DNA of 64,000 nucleotides, taken from the NCBI RefSeq assembly GCF_032380675.1, contig NZ_JAWDIX010000001.1:310001-374000 (forward strand), in the 5' to 3' direction. The stretch comes from Anaerolentibacter hominis. GTDB taxonomy: Bacteria > Bacillota > Clostridia > Lachnospirales > Lachnospiraceae. Of this stretch, positions 1 to 7,321 are shown one piece after another (the stretch's first letter is position 1; each line of letters begins with the position of its first letter). A program made the translations under genes and the position numbers. The notes beneath the pieces are model-generated. The model was not told the DNA's origin and made no database searches. It was given only the letters and a program-made list of their open reading frames with translations.

Positions 1-19
1 TAATAAAAATTTAATAATA

Positions 20-47
20 TTGACTTTTGGTCAGTTTTGAATAGAAT
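20..47 (+). promoter_or_regulatory. Promoter with dyad upstream of TetR gene
   Basis: TTGACT (20-25) and TAGAAT (42-47) are separated by 16 bp and resemble a sigma-A promoter. A short dyad, TGAC (21-24) and GTCA (30-33) with a 5-bp spacer, overlaps the -35 box. TetR proteins usually repress their own promoter, so this is a plausible autoregulatory operator. The dyad is short and could be chance. Confidence 0.5.
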
Positions 48-102
48 AAAAGATAAGAATGTAATGGCAGCTGCTGCGGGGGAATGGAAGAAGGGATAAA
101 CA

Positions 103-714
103 GTGAGTAAAGTCGAAGACAAAAAGAAGAGAAAAAAAGATGCGCTCTTTAACACCGCCTTTGAGCTTTTTACTACCAAGGGGATTAATAAAACTGCAAT
201 ATCGGACATTGTTGAGCGCGCGGGGGTTGCGAAGGGAACGTTCTATCTTTATTTTAAGGACAAATATGATATAAGAAATAAGCTGATTGTCCACAAAGCC
301 AATGAATTGTTCTCCCTGGCGGAGGGAGCGCTGAATCAGACACAGATTTCGGGGTTTGAGGACAGTATGCTGTTTATCATCGACTATATTCTGGACCGGC
401 TGACCGAGGACCCGTCCTTGCTGCGCTTTATCGCAAAGAACCTGGGATGGGGAGTCTTTAATAAGGCGTTGAATCTGCCGAGGGAGAATAATGCGCCGAA
501 TTTCTATGAGCTTTATCTGGAAATGATACGCAGAGATAAGGCGGATTATGAGGACCCGGATAAGATGCTGTTTACGATAATCGAACTGACCAGTTCCACC
601 TGCTTTACGACGATTCTGGAGGAAGATCCTTTTTCCATAGAAGAGTTCAGGCCCCATCTGCATCGGAGCATCCGGGCGATTATGAGAGAATATCAGAAGG
701 AGGAAACGGCTTAG
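103..714 (+). CDS. TetR/AcrR family transcriptional regulator
   Basis: A 203-residue DNA-binding repressor of the TetR family. The N-terminal helix-turn-helix spans about residues 10-58 and shows the family pattern ISDIVERAGVAKGTFYLYF followed by a KDKYDI recognition-helix end. The remaining 140 residues form the variable helical ligand and dimer domain, so the inducer cannot be read. The start is GTG at 103, placed after AAGGGA. The gene ends 13 bp before a membrane protein gene on the same strand, so the two are probably co-transcribed from the promoter at 20-47 and the regulator may control its neighbour. Confidence 0.88.
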   Translation: MSKVEDKKKRKKDALFNTAFELFTTKGINKTAISDIVERAGVAKGTFYLYFKDKYDIRNKLIVHKANELFSLAEGALNQTQISGFEDSMLFIIDYILDRLTEDPSLLRFIAKNLGWGVFNKALNLPRENNAPNFYELYLEMIRRDKADYEDPDKMLFTIIELTSSTCFTTILEEDPFSIEEFRPHLHRSIRAIMREYQKEETA

Positions 715-727
715 CCGGACGAAGAGT

Positions 728-1432
728 ATGGGAGAGGTTATAGCGGCAAGAACATTAAATGAACTGTACATTATACTGGATATTTGTTTTCTGATGATTT
801 TGTTCGGTGTACTGATGTATACGAAGCGGTATATGGCGGCAATTGTGGGGATTCTGGGCGGAATTTTATATCTGGCTGTGGATTACGGGATCTTCTATCT
901 GCTGTTAAATACCAGGACAGTACAGGGGGCCGACACTTTCTGGTTTCTGCTTTGGCTTTCCATGAGCTATGGATTTACCAATTTTGTCTGGATATGGCTG
1001 TGGCTGGATAAGGATAAGAACCGGCTGGAATGGTCTGTCCTGATCTTGTCGGGCTGGCTGTGCACCGCTCTTCTCAGCCAGAATTTCGGACAGGCTTTTG
1101 GAACAATTACGATTTCGAGGGGAACCGGACAGTATCACGGCGTGATGGCGCTGATCCTGTTTGTAGGATATGCTCTGTTGTGTGTTTCTAACATTAAGAA
1201 CCGGCAGAAAGGAAATACGGTGAATCTGTGGGACATTTTAAGCATAGGTATTCTGGTTCAGTTTGCCTGGGAATTTGTGCTGCTGATTACCGGTATCCGG
1301 CCTCAGGGAATTGCTCCATTGGTTGTAAATTCGCTGCTGGAGACCAATCTGGGCCTGCCATACCTGTACTTCATCCACCGGGCTGTGATGAGCCGGTTTG
1401 GGGAGGATCTAAAAAGAAGGAAACGGGAATAA
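728..1432 (+). CDS. Hypothetical polytopic membrane protein
   Basis: A 234-residue protein with about six or seven hydrophobic segments separated by short loops and a basic C-terminus (ending DLKRRKRE), consistent with an inner-membrane protein with a cytoplasmic tail. I do not recognise the family. No ATPase, transporter signature or catalytic motif is visible. It follows the TetR gene by 13 bp and is followed by a strong hairpin terminator, so the two genes form a closed bicistronic unit. The likely relation is regulator and regulated membrane protein, by analogy with other TetR-transporter pairs; that is inference. Confidence 0.75.
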   Translation: MGEVIAARTLNELYIILDICFLMILFGVLMYTKRYMAAIVGILGGILYLAVDYGIFYLLLNTRTVQGADTFWFLLWLSMSYGFTNFVWIWLWLDKDKNRLEWSVLILSGWLCTALLSQNFGQAFGTITISRGTGQYHGVMALILFVGYALLCVSNIKNRQKGNTVNLWDILSIGILVQFAWEFVLLITGIRPQGIAPLVVNSLLETNLGLPYLYFIHRAVMSRFGEDLKRRKRE

Positions 1433-1461
1433 AAATCATGGAGTAAATAGGCTCCATCTGT

Positions 1462-1500
1462 AAAACGCCGCTGCAAAATCTGATTTTGCAGCGGCGTTTT
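1462..1500. terminator. Bidirectional intrinsic terminator
   Basis: A perfect 18-bp stem (1462-1479 with 1483-1500), 3-nt loop, GC-rich core with A-run on the left and T-run on the right. It closes the TetR/membrane-protein unit and insulates the kdp operon downstream. Confidence 0.9.
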
Positions 1501-1584
1501 TATCGTAGTGGAAACTACCCTTAATCTCATTTTAATGCATCGGGATTGTCCTCTAACACTACCTTTATTTTAATTATGATACCA

Positions 1585-1613
1585 TTGACCCGTAAAAAAT
1601 AAAAAATCATAAA
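1585..1613 (+). promoter_or_regulatory. Candidate kdp promoter
   Basis: TTGACC (1585-1590), 17-bp spacer made almost entirely of A and T, then CATAAA (1608-1613). It lies 28 bp before the first kdp start. The -10 box is poor, as expected for a promoter needing an activator such as KdpE. I see no c-di-AMP (ydaO-type) riboswitch in the short leader. Confidence 0.4.
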
Positions 1614-1640
1614 TCCGGCATAGAAGAAGGGGGAGATGAT

Positions 1641-1730
1641 ATGGGTGCTGTAATATGGGCGATTGGAGCAGTTGCCGCGGGAATTCTTGTCTATTTGACC
1701 GTAATCTTATTGAGAGGTGATAAAGCGTGA
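1641..1730 (+). CDS. kdpF: KdpF-like small membrane subunit
   Basis: A 29-residue single-pass membrane peptide: a short N-terminus, about 22 hydrophobic residues (VIWAIGAVAAGILVYLTVIL) and a charged end RGDKA. A strong ribosome site (AGAAGGGGGAG) lies 5-8 bp before ATG 1641. KdpF stabilises the KdpABC complex and is encoded just before kdpA in many bacteria. The stop TGA (1728-1730) overlaps the GTG start of kdpA at 1727, which indicates translational coupling. Assignment rests on size, topology and position, because KdpF sequences are poorly conserved. Confidence 0.75.
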   Translation: MGAVIWAIGAVAAGILVYLTVILLRGDKA

Positions 1731-3466
1731 GCCAGACAATTTTACAATATGGCCTGTACCTGGTTGTGCTGGTTGTCCTTGCCATTCCGCTGGGCGCCTA
1801 CATCGGTAAGGTCATGAACGGAGAGAAGGTTTTTCTGACCAGACTATGCGCTCCCTGTGAGAAGCTGATCTACAGGATCATGCATGTGGACTCCGGGGAG
1901 GAAATGAACTGGAAAAAGTATCTGGCCAGTGTTTTAGTGTTTAATGCCTTCGGGCTTGTACTGCTGTTTGCAATTCAAATGCTGCAGGGGGCCCTTCCCG
2001 GCAACCCGGAAGGATTTGGCGGACTGTCCTGGCACTTATCCTTTAACACGGCGGTAAGTTTTGTTACCAATACTAACTGGCAGGCTTACAGCGGAGAAGC
2101 CTCGCTAAGTTATTTGACCCAGGCGCTGGGTCTTACCGTACAGAACTTTGTTTCTGCGGCAACCGGTATTGCAGTTTTGTTTGCACTGATCCGGGGGCTG
2201 ATTAAGGTAAGGAAAGAAGGCCTTGGAAGCTTCTGGGTGGATATGACCAGAATCATACTCTACGTCCTGGTTCCTCTCTGCCTGGTAATTTCCCTGCTTC
2301 TGGTGTCTCAGGGAGTTATCCAGAACCTGAAACCATACGAAGAGGAGGAATTGGTCGAACCGGTTACACTGGAGGACGGAACGGAAGTTACGACTCAGAT
2401 TGTGCCTATGGGACCTGCGGCAAGCCAGATTGCCATGAAACAGGCGGGAACCAACGGCGGCGGTTATATGGGGACCAACTCAGCCCACCCGCTGGAAAAT
2501 CCCACCGCCTTCTCTAACTTAATTGAAATGATAGCTATTTTACTTATACCGGCGGCCCTATGCTTTACCTTTGGCCGGAGTGTAAAGGATAAGCGGCAGG
2601 GCATCGCAATCTTTACGGCAATGTTTATCATGCTGGTGATCGCACTGGGATGCATCGCTGTGGCAGAACAGAATGGAACTCCGCAGCTTGCCCAGAGCGG
2701 CGCGGTTGACTTAAGTGCCGATAATCAGGCAGGCGGCAACATGGAAGGCAAGGAAACACGGTTTGGCATCGCCACATCCGCCACCTGGGCAGCCTTCACA
2801 ACCGCGGCTTCCAACGGCTCTGTAAACTCCATGCATGACAGCTACACGCCCCTTGGCGGCATGGTGCCGATGCTTCTGATGCAGCTGGGCGAAGTCATAT
2901 TCGGCGGCGTGGGCTGCGGTCTGTACGGGATGCTGGGATTTGCTATCCTGACAGTATTCATTGCGGGCCTGATGGTCGGACGGACACCGGAGTATCTGGG
3001 CAAGAAGATCGAGCCCTATGAGATGAAATGGGCTGTGCTGGTATGCCTTGCCACACCGATTGCTATCCTGGTAGGGAGCGGCATTGCCGCTCTGGTTCCG
3101 GCGGTGACCGACAGCCTGAACAACGCCGGAGCCCACGGATTTTCGGAAATCCTGTATGCGTATTCCTCCTGCGGCGGCAACAATGGCTCTGCCTTCGCCG
3201 GGTTTAATGCGAATACTCCATTTTTAAATATTACGCTTGGCCTTGTTATGCTGTTTGTCAGATTCCTGCCGATTACAGGTATTCTGGCAATTGCGGGCAG
3301 TCTGGTTAAGAAAAAGAAGGTGGCAGCAACCGCAGGTACTCTATCCACCTGCAATGCAATGTTTGTATTCCTGTTAATTTTCGTAGTGCTGCTGATCGGT
3401 GCGTTGAGCTTCTTCCCGGCGTTATCTCTGGGCCCGATTGCAGAACACTTGCAGATGCTTCATTAG
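1727..3466 (+). CDS. kdpA: K+-transporting ATPase subunit A (KdpA)
   Basis: The 579-residue K+ channel-like subunit of the KdpFABC pump, normal in length. Ten or so membrane spans are visible. The four selectivity-loop regions are recognisable: FVTNTNWQAYSGE near residue 110, GTNGGGYMGTNSAHPLENP near 240, TTAASNGSVNSMHDSYTPL near 360 and YSSCGGNNGSAFAG near 480. The start is GTG overlapping the kdpF stop. KdpA selects and moves K+ across the membrane, energised by KdpB. kdpB begins 9 bp after the stop. Confidence 0.97.
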   Translation: MSQTILQYGLYLVVLVVLAIPLGAYIGKVMNGEKVFLTRLCAPCEKLIYRIMHVDSGEEMNWKKYLASVLVFNAFGLVLLFAIQMLQGALPGNPEGFGGLSWHLSFNTAVSFVTNTNWQAYSGEASLSYLTQALGLTVQNFVSAATGIAVLFALIRGLIKVRKEGLGSFWVDMTRIILYVLVPLCLVISLLLVSQGVIQNLKPYEEEELVEPVTLEDGTEVTTQIVPMGPAASQIAMKQAGTNGGGYMGTNSAHPLENPTAFSNLIEMIAILLIPAALCFTFGRSVKDKRQGIAIFTAMFIMLVIALGCIAVAEQNGTPQLAQSGAVDLSADNQAGGNMEGKETRFGIATSATWAAFTTAASNGSVNSMHDSYTPLGGMVPMLLMQLGEVIFGGVGCGLYGMLGFAILTVFIAGLMVGRTPEYLGKKIEPYEMKWAVLVCLATPIAILVGSGIAALVPAVTDSLNNAGAHGFSEILYAYSSCGGNNGSAFAGFNANTPFLNITLGLVMLFVRFLPITGILAIAGSLVKKKKVAATAGTLSTCNAMFVFLLIFVVLLIGALSFFPALSLGPIAEHLQMLH

Positions 3467-3475
3467 GGAGGGTGA

Positions 3476-5551
3476 ATGGGTATGGCTTCCAAAGATCAAA
3501 ATCCGTATGCAGGGCAGAAGATGTTTGCCCGGGCCTTAAAGGATTCTTTTATAAAACTTGCGCCTGGGACACAGGCCAAAAATCCGGTCATGATGCTGGT
3601 TTATATCTCGGCAGTAATGACGACGGTGCTATTTATCATTTCCCTGTTTGGAATAGGGGATGCGCCCTCGGGCTTTACTCTGGCGATTGCGGTTATTCTC
3701 TGGTTTACGGTATTATTTGCCAACTTCGCAGAGGCAATCGCAGAAGGGCGGGGCAAGGCCCAGGCGGATGCTCTGCGTGCCGCGAAGCGGGATGTGGAGG
3801 CACACAAGATCCCGTCCTCTGACCGGAAGGAAGAGATCACAAAGATCTCTTCCGCTTCCCTGAAAAAGGGCGATATGGTTATCGTGAAAGCGGGAGAGCA
3901 GATTCCGGGAGACGGTGAAGTAATAGAGGGAGTGGCCTCTGTAGATGAGAGTGCCATAACCGGTGAATCCGCGCCGGTTATCCGGGAAAGCGGCGGAGAC
4001 CGGAGTGCGGTGACCGGAGGCACCACAGTGATTTCAGACTGGCTGGTGATTCAGATTACCAACGATCCGGGAGAAAGCTTTCTGGATAAAATGATTGCCA
4101 TGGTGGAAGGCGCTGCCAGAAAGAAAACACCCAATGAGATGGCACTGCAGATCCTGCTGATTGCCCTCTCCATTATATTTGTGCTGGTTACAGTTTCTCT
4201 GTACGCCTACTCCGTTTTCTCATCCGGCCAGGCTGGTATGGATAATCCCACTTCCGTAACATCCCTGGTTGCGCTGCTGGTGTGTCTGGCCCCTACAACC
4301 ATCGGAGCGCTGCTCTCGGCAATCGGGATTGCAGGCATGAGCAGGCTCAATCAGGTAAATGTCCTGGCGATGAGCGGCCGTGCCATTGAGGCGGCAGGAG
4401 ATGTGGATACACTCATGCTGGACAAAACAGGTACCATTACCCTGGGCAACCGGCAGGCCAGTGAATTTGTACCGGTGGACGGTGTGGATGTAAAAGAACT
4501 GGCGGATGCGGCACAGCTGGCCTCGCTGGCAGATGAAACCCCGGAAGGCAGGAGTATCGTGGTGCTTGCGAAGGAACAGTTTGGAATGCGCGGCAGAAAT
4601 ATGAATGATCTGAATATGGCCTTTCTTCCTTTTACCGCCAAAACCCGGATGAGCGGTGTGGACTTAGCCGGCAATGAGATAAGGAAAGGGGCCGCAGAGG
4701 CGATAAAAGACTACGTCCTCTCAGGCGGCGGCAGCTACAGCAGAGAATGTGACCAGGTGGTCACCCGGATATCGCAGCAGGGAGGCACGCCGCTGGTGGT
4801 AGCGAAGAACCATCAGGTACTGGGAGTTATCTATCTGAAAGATATTATTAAAAAGGGTGTGAGAGAAAAATTCGGGGATCTGCGCAAGATGGGCATCCGG
4901 ACCATCATGGTGACCGGCGATAACCCTCTGACCGCTGCCGCAATTGCGGCGGAGGCGGGGGTGGACGATTTCCTTGCGGAGGCAACCCCGGAAGGGAAGC
5001 TTCAGACAATCCGCGACCTGCAGGCAAAAGGCCATATGGTGGCTATGACCGGCGACGGCACCAACGATGCGCCCGCCCTGGCCCAGGCAGATGTGGCGGT
5101 TGCCATGAACAGCGGCACACAGGCGGCGAAAGAAGCAGGAAATATGGTGGATCTGGATTCTTCCCCCACCAAGCTGATTGATATTGTACGGATCGGAAAA
5201 CAGCTTCTGATGACGAGAGGCAGCCTGACCACATTCAGCATTGCAAATGACCTGGCAAAATATTTCGCCATTATACCCGCATTGTTTATGGGGCTTTATC
5301 CGGATCTTGCAGCCTTGAATATCATGGGTCTGCACAGCGCATTCAGCGCGATCCTGTCGGCCATTATTTACAACGCACTGATTATTGTGGCGCTGATTCC
5401 GCTTGCCCTAAAGGGTGTGAAATACAGAGAAGTATCGGCGGGAAAGATGCTTGCAAGGAACCTTCTGATCTACGGTCTGGGCGGAATTGTAACGCCGTTT
5501 ATCTGTATTAAACTGATTGATATGTTGCTGGCAGCGGTTCATCTGGTATAA
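3476..5551 (+). CDS. kdpB: K+-transporting P-type ATPase subunit B (KdpB)
   Basis: The 691-residue catalytic subunit of Kdp. Seen in order: N-terminal membrane helices, the actuator motif ITGESAPV (near residue 163), the phosphorylation motif DKTGT with the aspartate at residue 316, the nucleotide-binding domain, the hinge GDGTNDAPAL near 525 and C-terminal helices. ATP hydrolysis through the phospho-aspartate drives K+ uptake through KdpA. Two in-frame starts, ATG 3476 and ATG 3482, follow the ribosome site AGGGAGG (3465-3471); spacing is 4 or 10 bp, so the second is about equally likely. Confidence 0.97.
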   Translation: MGMASKDQNPYAGQKMFARALKDSFIKLAPGTQAKNPVMMLVYISAVMTTVLFIISLFGIGDAPSGFTLAIAVILWFTVLFANFAEAIAEGRGKAQADALRAAKRDVEAHKIPSSDRKEEITKISSASLKKGDMVIVKAGEQIPGDGEVIEGVASVDESAITGESAPVIRESGGDRSAVTGGTTVISDWLVIQITNDPGESFLDKMIAMVEGAARKKTPNEMALQILLIALSIIFVLVTVSLYAYSVFSSGQAGMDNPTSVTSLVALLVCLAPTTIGALLSAIGIAGMSRLNQVNVLAMSGRAIEAAGDVDTLMLDKTGTITLGNRQASEFVPVDGVDVKELADAAQLASLADETPEGRSIVVLAKEQFGMRGRNMNDLNMAFLPFTAKTRMSGVDLAGNEIRKGAAEAIKDYVLSGGGSYSRECDQVVTRISQQGGTPLVVAKNHQVLGVIYLKDIIKKGVREKFGDLRKMGIRTIMVTGDNPLTAAAIAAEAGVDDFLAEATPEGKLQTIRDLQAKGHMVAMTGDGTNDAPALAQADVAVAMNSGTQAAKEAGNMVDLDSSPTKLIDIVRIGKQLLMTRGSLTTFSIANDLAKYFAIIPALFMGLYPDLAALNIMGLHSAFSAILSAIIYNALIIVALIPLALKGVKYREVSAGKMLARNLLIYGLGGIVTPFICIKLIDMLLAAVHLV

Positions 5552-5592
5552 ATAGTATTCCGGCTGAAAGAAATATGAAGGATGGAGGTTTC

Positions 5593-5637
5593 ATGCATAG
5601 ATGCTTTTTTTCAGCCGGCTGCAATGAATATGCATGA
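5593..5637 (+). CDS. Possible 14-residue leader ORF before kdpC
   Basis: A short frame encoding MHRCFFSAGCNEYA begins at ATG 5593, 4 bp after a good GGAGG (5584-5588), and stops 7 bp before the probable kdpC start, whose own ribosome site is weak. That layout suggests a translated peptide coupling kdpB to kdpC. It contains a run of seven T. It may also be fortuitous, with the GGAGG serving a longer kdpC frame from ATG 5582. No known function. Confidence 0.3.
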   Translation: MHRCFFSAGCNEYA

Positions 5638-5644
5638 ACAGAGT

Positions 5645-6253
5645 ATGAAGAAAATGATAAAAGATATCTTCCCGAAAGCCGGTATTTTTCTTGGGATTTC
5701 CGTACTGCTATGCGGGGTGATTTATACGCTTGCCGTCACCGGGCTTGCCCAGCTGATCTTTCCCCATCAGGCAAATGGAAGCATCATTGAAGTGGATGGG
5801 AAGAAATATGGCAGTGAACTTCTGGGGCAGCAGTATACAGACGATTCCCATATGTGGGGCAGAATTATGAACATAGATACGGAAAGCTTTACGGATGAAG
5901 AGGGAAATCCGGTTATGTATGCCTGGGCATCTAATTTGAGCCCGGCAAGCCCGGAATATGAAGCGCTCGTGCAGGAGCGGGTGGAGATGATTCAGGAAGC
6001 CCATCCGGAAAAAGGAGACGAACCGATTCCGGTTGACCTGGTTACCTGCTCCGGCAGCGGGCTGGACCCGCACATATCGGTGGCCGCGGCTGAATACCAG
6101 ATACCAAGAATTGCCGGGCATACAGGCAGATCCGAAGAAGAGGTCAGAGAAATTGTAGAAAAATACACGAAGGGCAGGTTCCTGGGATTATTCGGGGAGC
6201 CGACTGTCAATGTGCTCCAGGTAAATCTTGCTCTGGATGGAATCTTGAAATAA
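5645..6253 (+). CDS. kdpC: K+-transporting ATPase subunit C (KdpC)
   Basis: A 202-residue KdpC, close to the family length of about 190. It has one N-terminal membrane helix (residues 10-35) and an external domain with the family signatures VTCSGSGLDPHIS (near 148) and NVLQVNLALD at the end. KdpC sits on KdpA and raises ATP affinity of the pump. The start is chosen at MKKMIKD (5645) because upstream codons add a non-homologous stretch; in-frame alternatives are ATG 5582 and ATG 5624. Its own ribosome site is weak, suggesting coupling to upstream translation. The stop is followed by a 33-bp palindromic repeat. Confidence 0.93.
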   Translation: MKKMIKDIFPKAGIFLGISVLLCGVIYTLAVTGLAQLIFPHQANGSIIEVDGKKYGSELLGQQYTDDSHMWGRIMNIDTESFTDEEGNPVMYAWASNLSPASPEYEALVQERVEMIQEAHPEKGDEPIPVDLVTCSGSGLDPHISVAAAEYQIPRIAGHTGRSEEEVREIVEKYTKGRFLGLFGEPTVNVLQVNLALDGILK

Positions 6254-6263
6254 CAGGATCGTG

Positions 6264-6296
6264 CGGATCGCAGCAAGTACGCCGAGGCGTACTTGA
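6264..6296 (-). repeat. 33-bp palindromic repeat fragment
   Basis: Reverse-strand match (one mismatch) to the first 33 bp of the 178-bp repeat at 19281. Core is the perfect inverted repeat CAAGTACGCC / GGCGTACTTG with a 2-nt centre. It lies between kdpC and the next gene and may act as a processing or attenuation hairpin there. Confidence 0.85.
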
Positions 6297-6325
6297 ACAG
6301 CCGTACTGCGGCAGGGAGGTATCTT

Positions 6326-7231
6326 ATGACTGATATACAGAATAAAATAGCGGCGTCACAGAAAAATGTGGAGATCCGCGAGGGTATTCCGCCTGTTCCG
6401 GCGTCTTATGTACTGATAGAATGGATCTTTAACCTGAGCACACAGCAGAACATGAATCCGGAAATATACCGCAATGAGGAGGAAGCTTCCGTCTGGATTA
6501 TGTATGAGTATTCCTGCTTTAGCTGCGATGATTTTCTGGAGAGATACGGGATTTCTATGGCGGCTCTGTCCCGCACCATGCAGGTTAGCGTAAACGGTGT
6601 GCCGGACTGCAGGGATTCTGTGGAGCTGACGGCGGAGTTTTCCGGAGATCAAAAGAGCATATTGCTGACGAAATACAGTATATCCGGCAATAATTTTGAT
6701 CAGATTATGAATATCTGCATCAAAGTTAAGACAGGCGATGAAAGGATATGCAGGGGAATCTATGAGCTTTTGAAAAATATGGACTTCCGGTGCAGTTACG
6801 CGGCAGTATCCAGAACATTGCTGCTTCCGGATCTGGAACAGCTTTCTGACGACTATAAGGATACCTATTACCGATATCTGAAAACAAGCGGAGAAGAGGG
6901 GCAGGACTCCATTCTGGATGCACTGACCATTGACCAGCAGAAGCAGCTGTGGCTGCTGTTTCTGAAGGATGGTTTAAGCGCTGTGGAATTTGAATATCTG
7001 GAAGGGGAAGCGGATGCCGGAGAAACCTTCCGGCTGCCCTTCTGGGAACTTTCCCTGCGGCTTGCCCTTGGGGAAGCGGGGGTACGGATTAACTATGAGG
7101 ACAATAATTTCAGAATTACAGACCGGGCCGGGAAGCGGCTTTATTATGACTACAGCAGTGGAACGCCGGCCGAAAAAATGTTTCTGAAAATCTTATTTCC
7201 GGCCATACCAGGTCCGCGCAGCCGGTCTTAA
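6326..7231 (+). CDS. Uncharacterised protein in the kdp operon
   Basis: A 301-residue protein with no signal peptide and no clear membrane segment, so probably cytoplasmic. I do not recognise a domain. It is moderately acidic, with several tyrosines and cysteines (SCFSCDDF near residue 66). ATG 6326 is preceded by GGGAGG (6314-6319); an upstream TTG at 6293 would run through the palindromic repeat and is unlikely. It sits between kdpC and kdpD on the same strand in an operon that normally contains only pump and sensor genes, so a role in Kdp regulation or assembly is a reasonable guess but only that. Confidence 0.75.
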   Translation: MTDIQNKIAASQKNVEIREGIPPVPASYVLIEWIFNLSTQQNMNPEIYRNEEEASVWIMYEYSCFSCDDFLERYGISMAALSRTMQVSVNGVPDCRDSVELTAEFSGDQKSILLTKYSISGNNFDQIMNICIKVKTGDERICRGIYELLKNMDFRCSYAAVSRTLLLPDLEQLSDDYKDTYYRYLKTSGEEGQDSILDALTIDQQKQLWLLFLKDGLSAVEFEYLEGEADAGETFRLPFWELSLRLALGEAGVRINYEDNNFRITDRAGKRLYYDYSSGTPAEKMFLKILFPAIPGPRSRS

Positions 7232-7321
7232 TGCAATCTTTATGCCTGGACAAAAAATATTATGGCATTCTTATCCCGGAGTCTTTATACTGGAAAGAGG
7301 GAAAAGAAAGGGGGTGCCGGC

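Noticed and set aside
31..771. Long minus-strand frame opposite the TetR gene
   Set aside because: It is antisense to a clear TetR family gene, has no ribosome site and no domain.
1503..1640. c-di-AMP (ydaO) riboswitch before kdp
   Set aside because: The leader is short and AT-rich and lacks the conserved GC-rich ydaO elements; only a promoter-like sequence is seen.
5582..5644. N-terminal extension of KdpC from ATG 5582
   Set aside because: The extra 21 residues lack family similarity and precede the membrane helix awkwardly; start at 5645 gives normal length, though the upstream start cannot be excluded.
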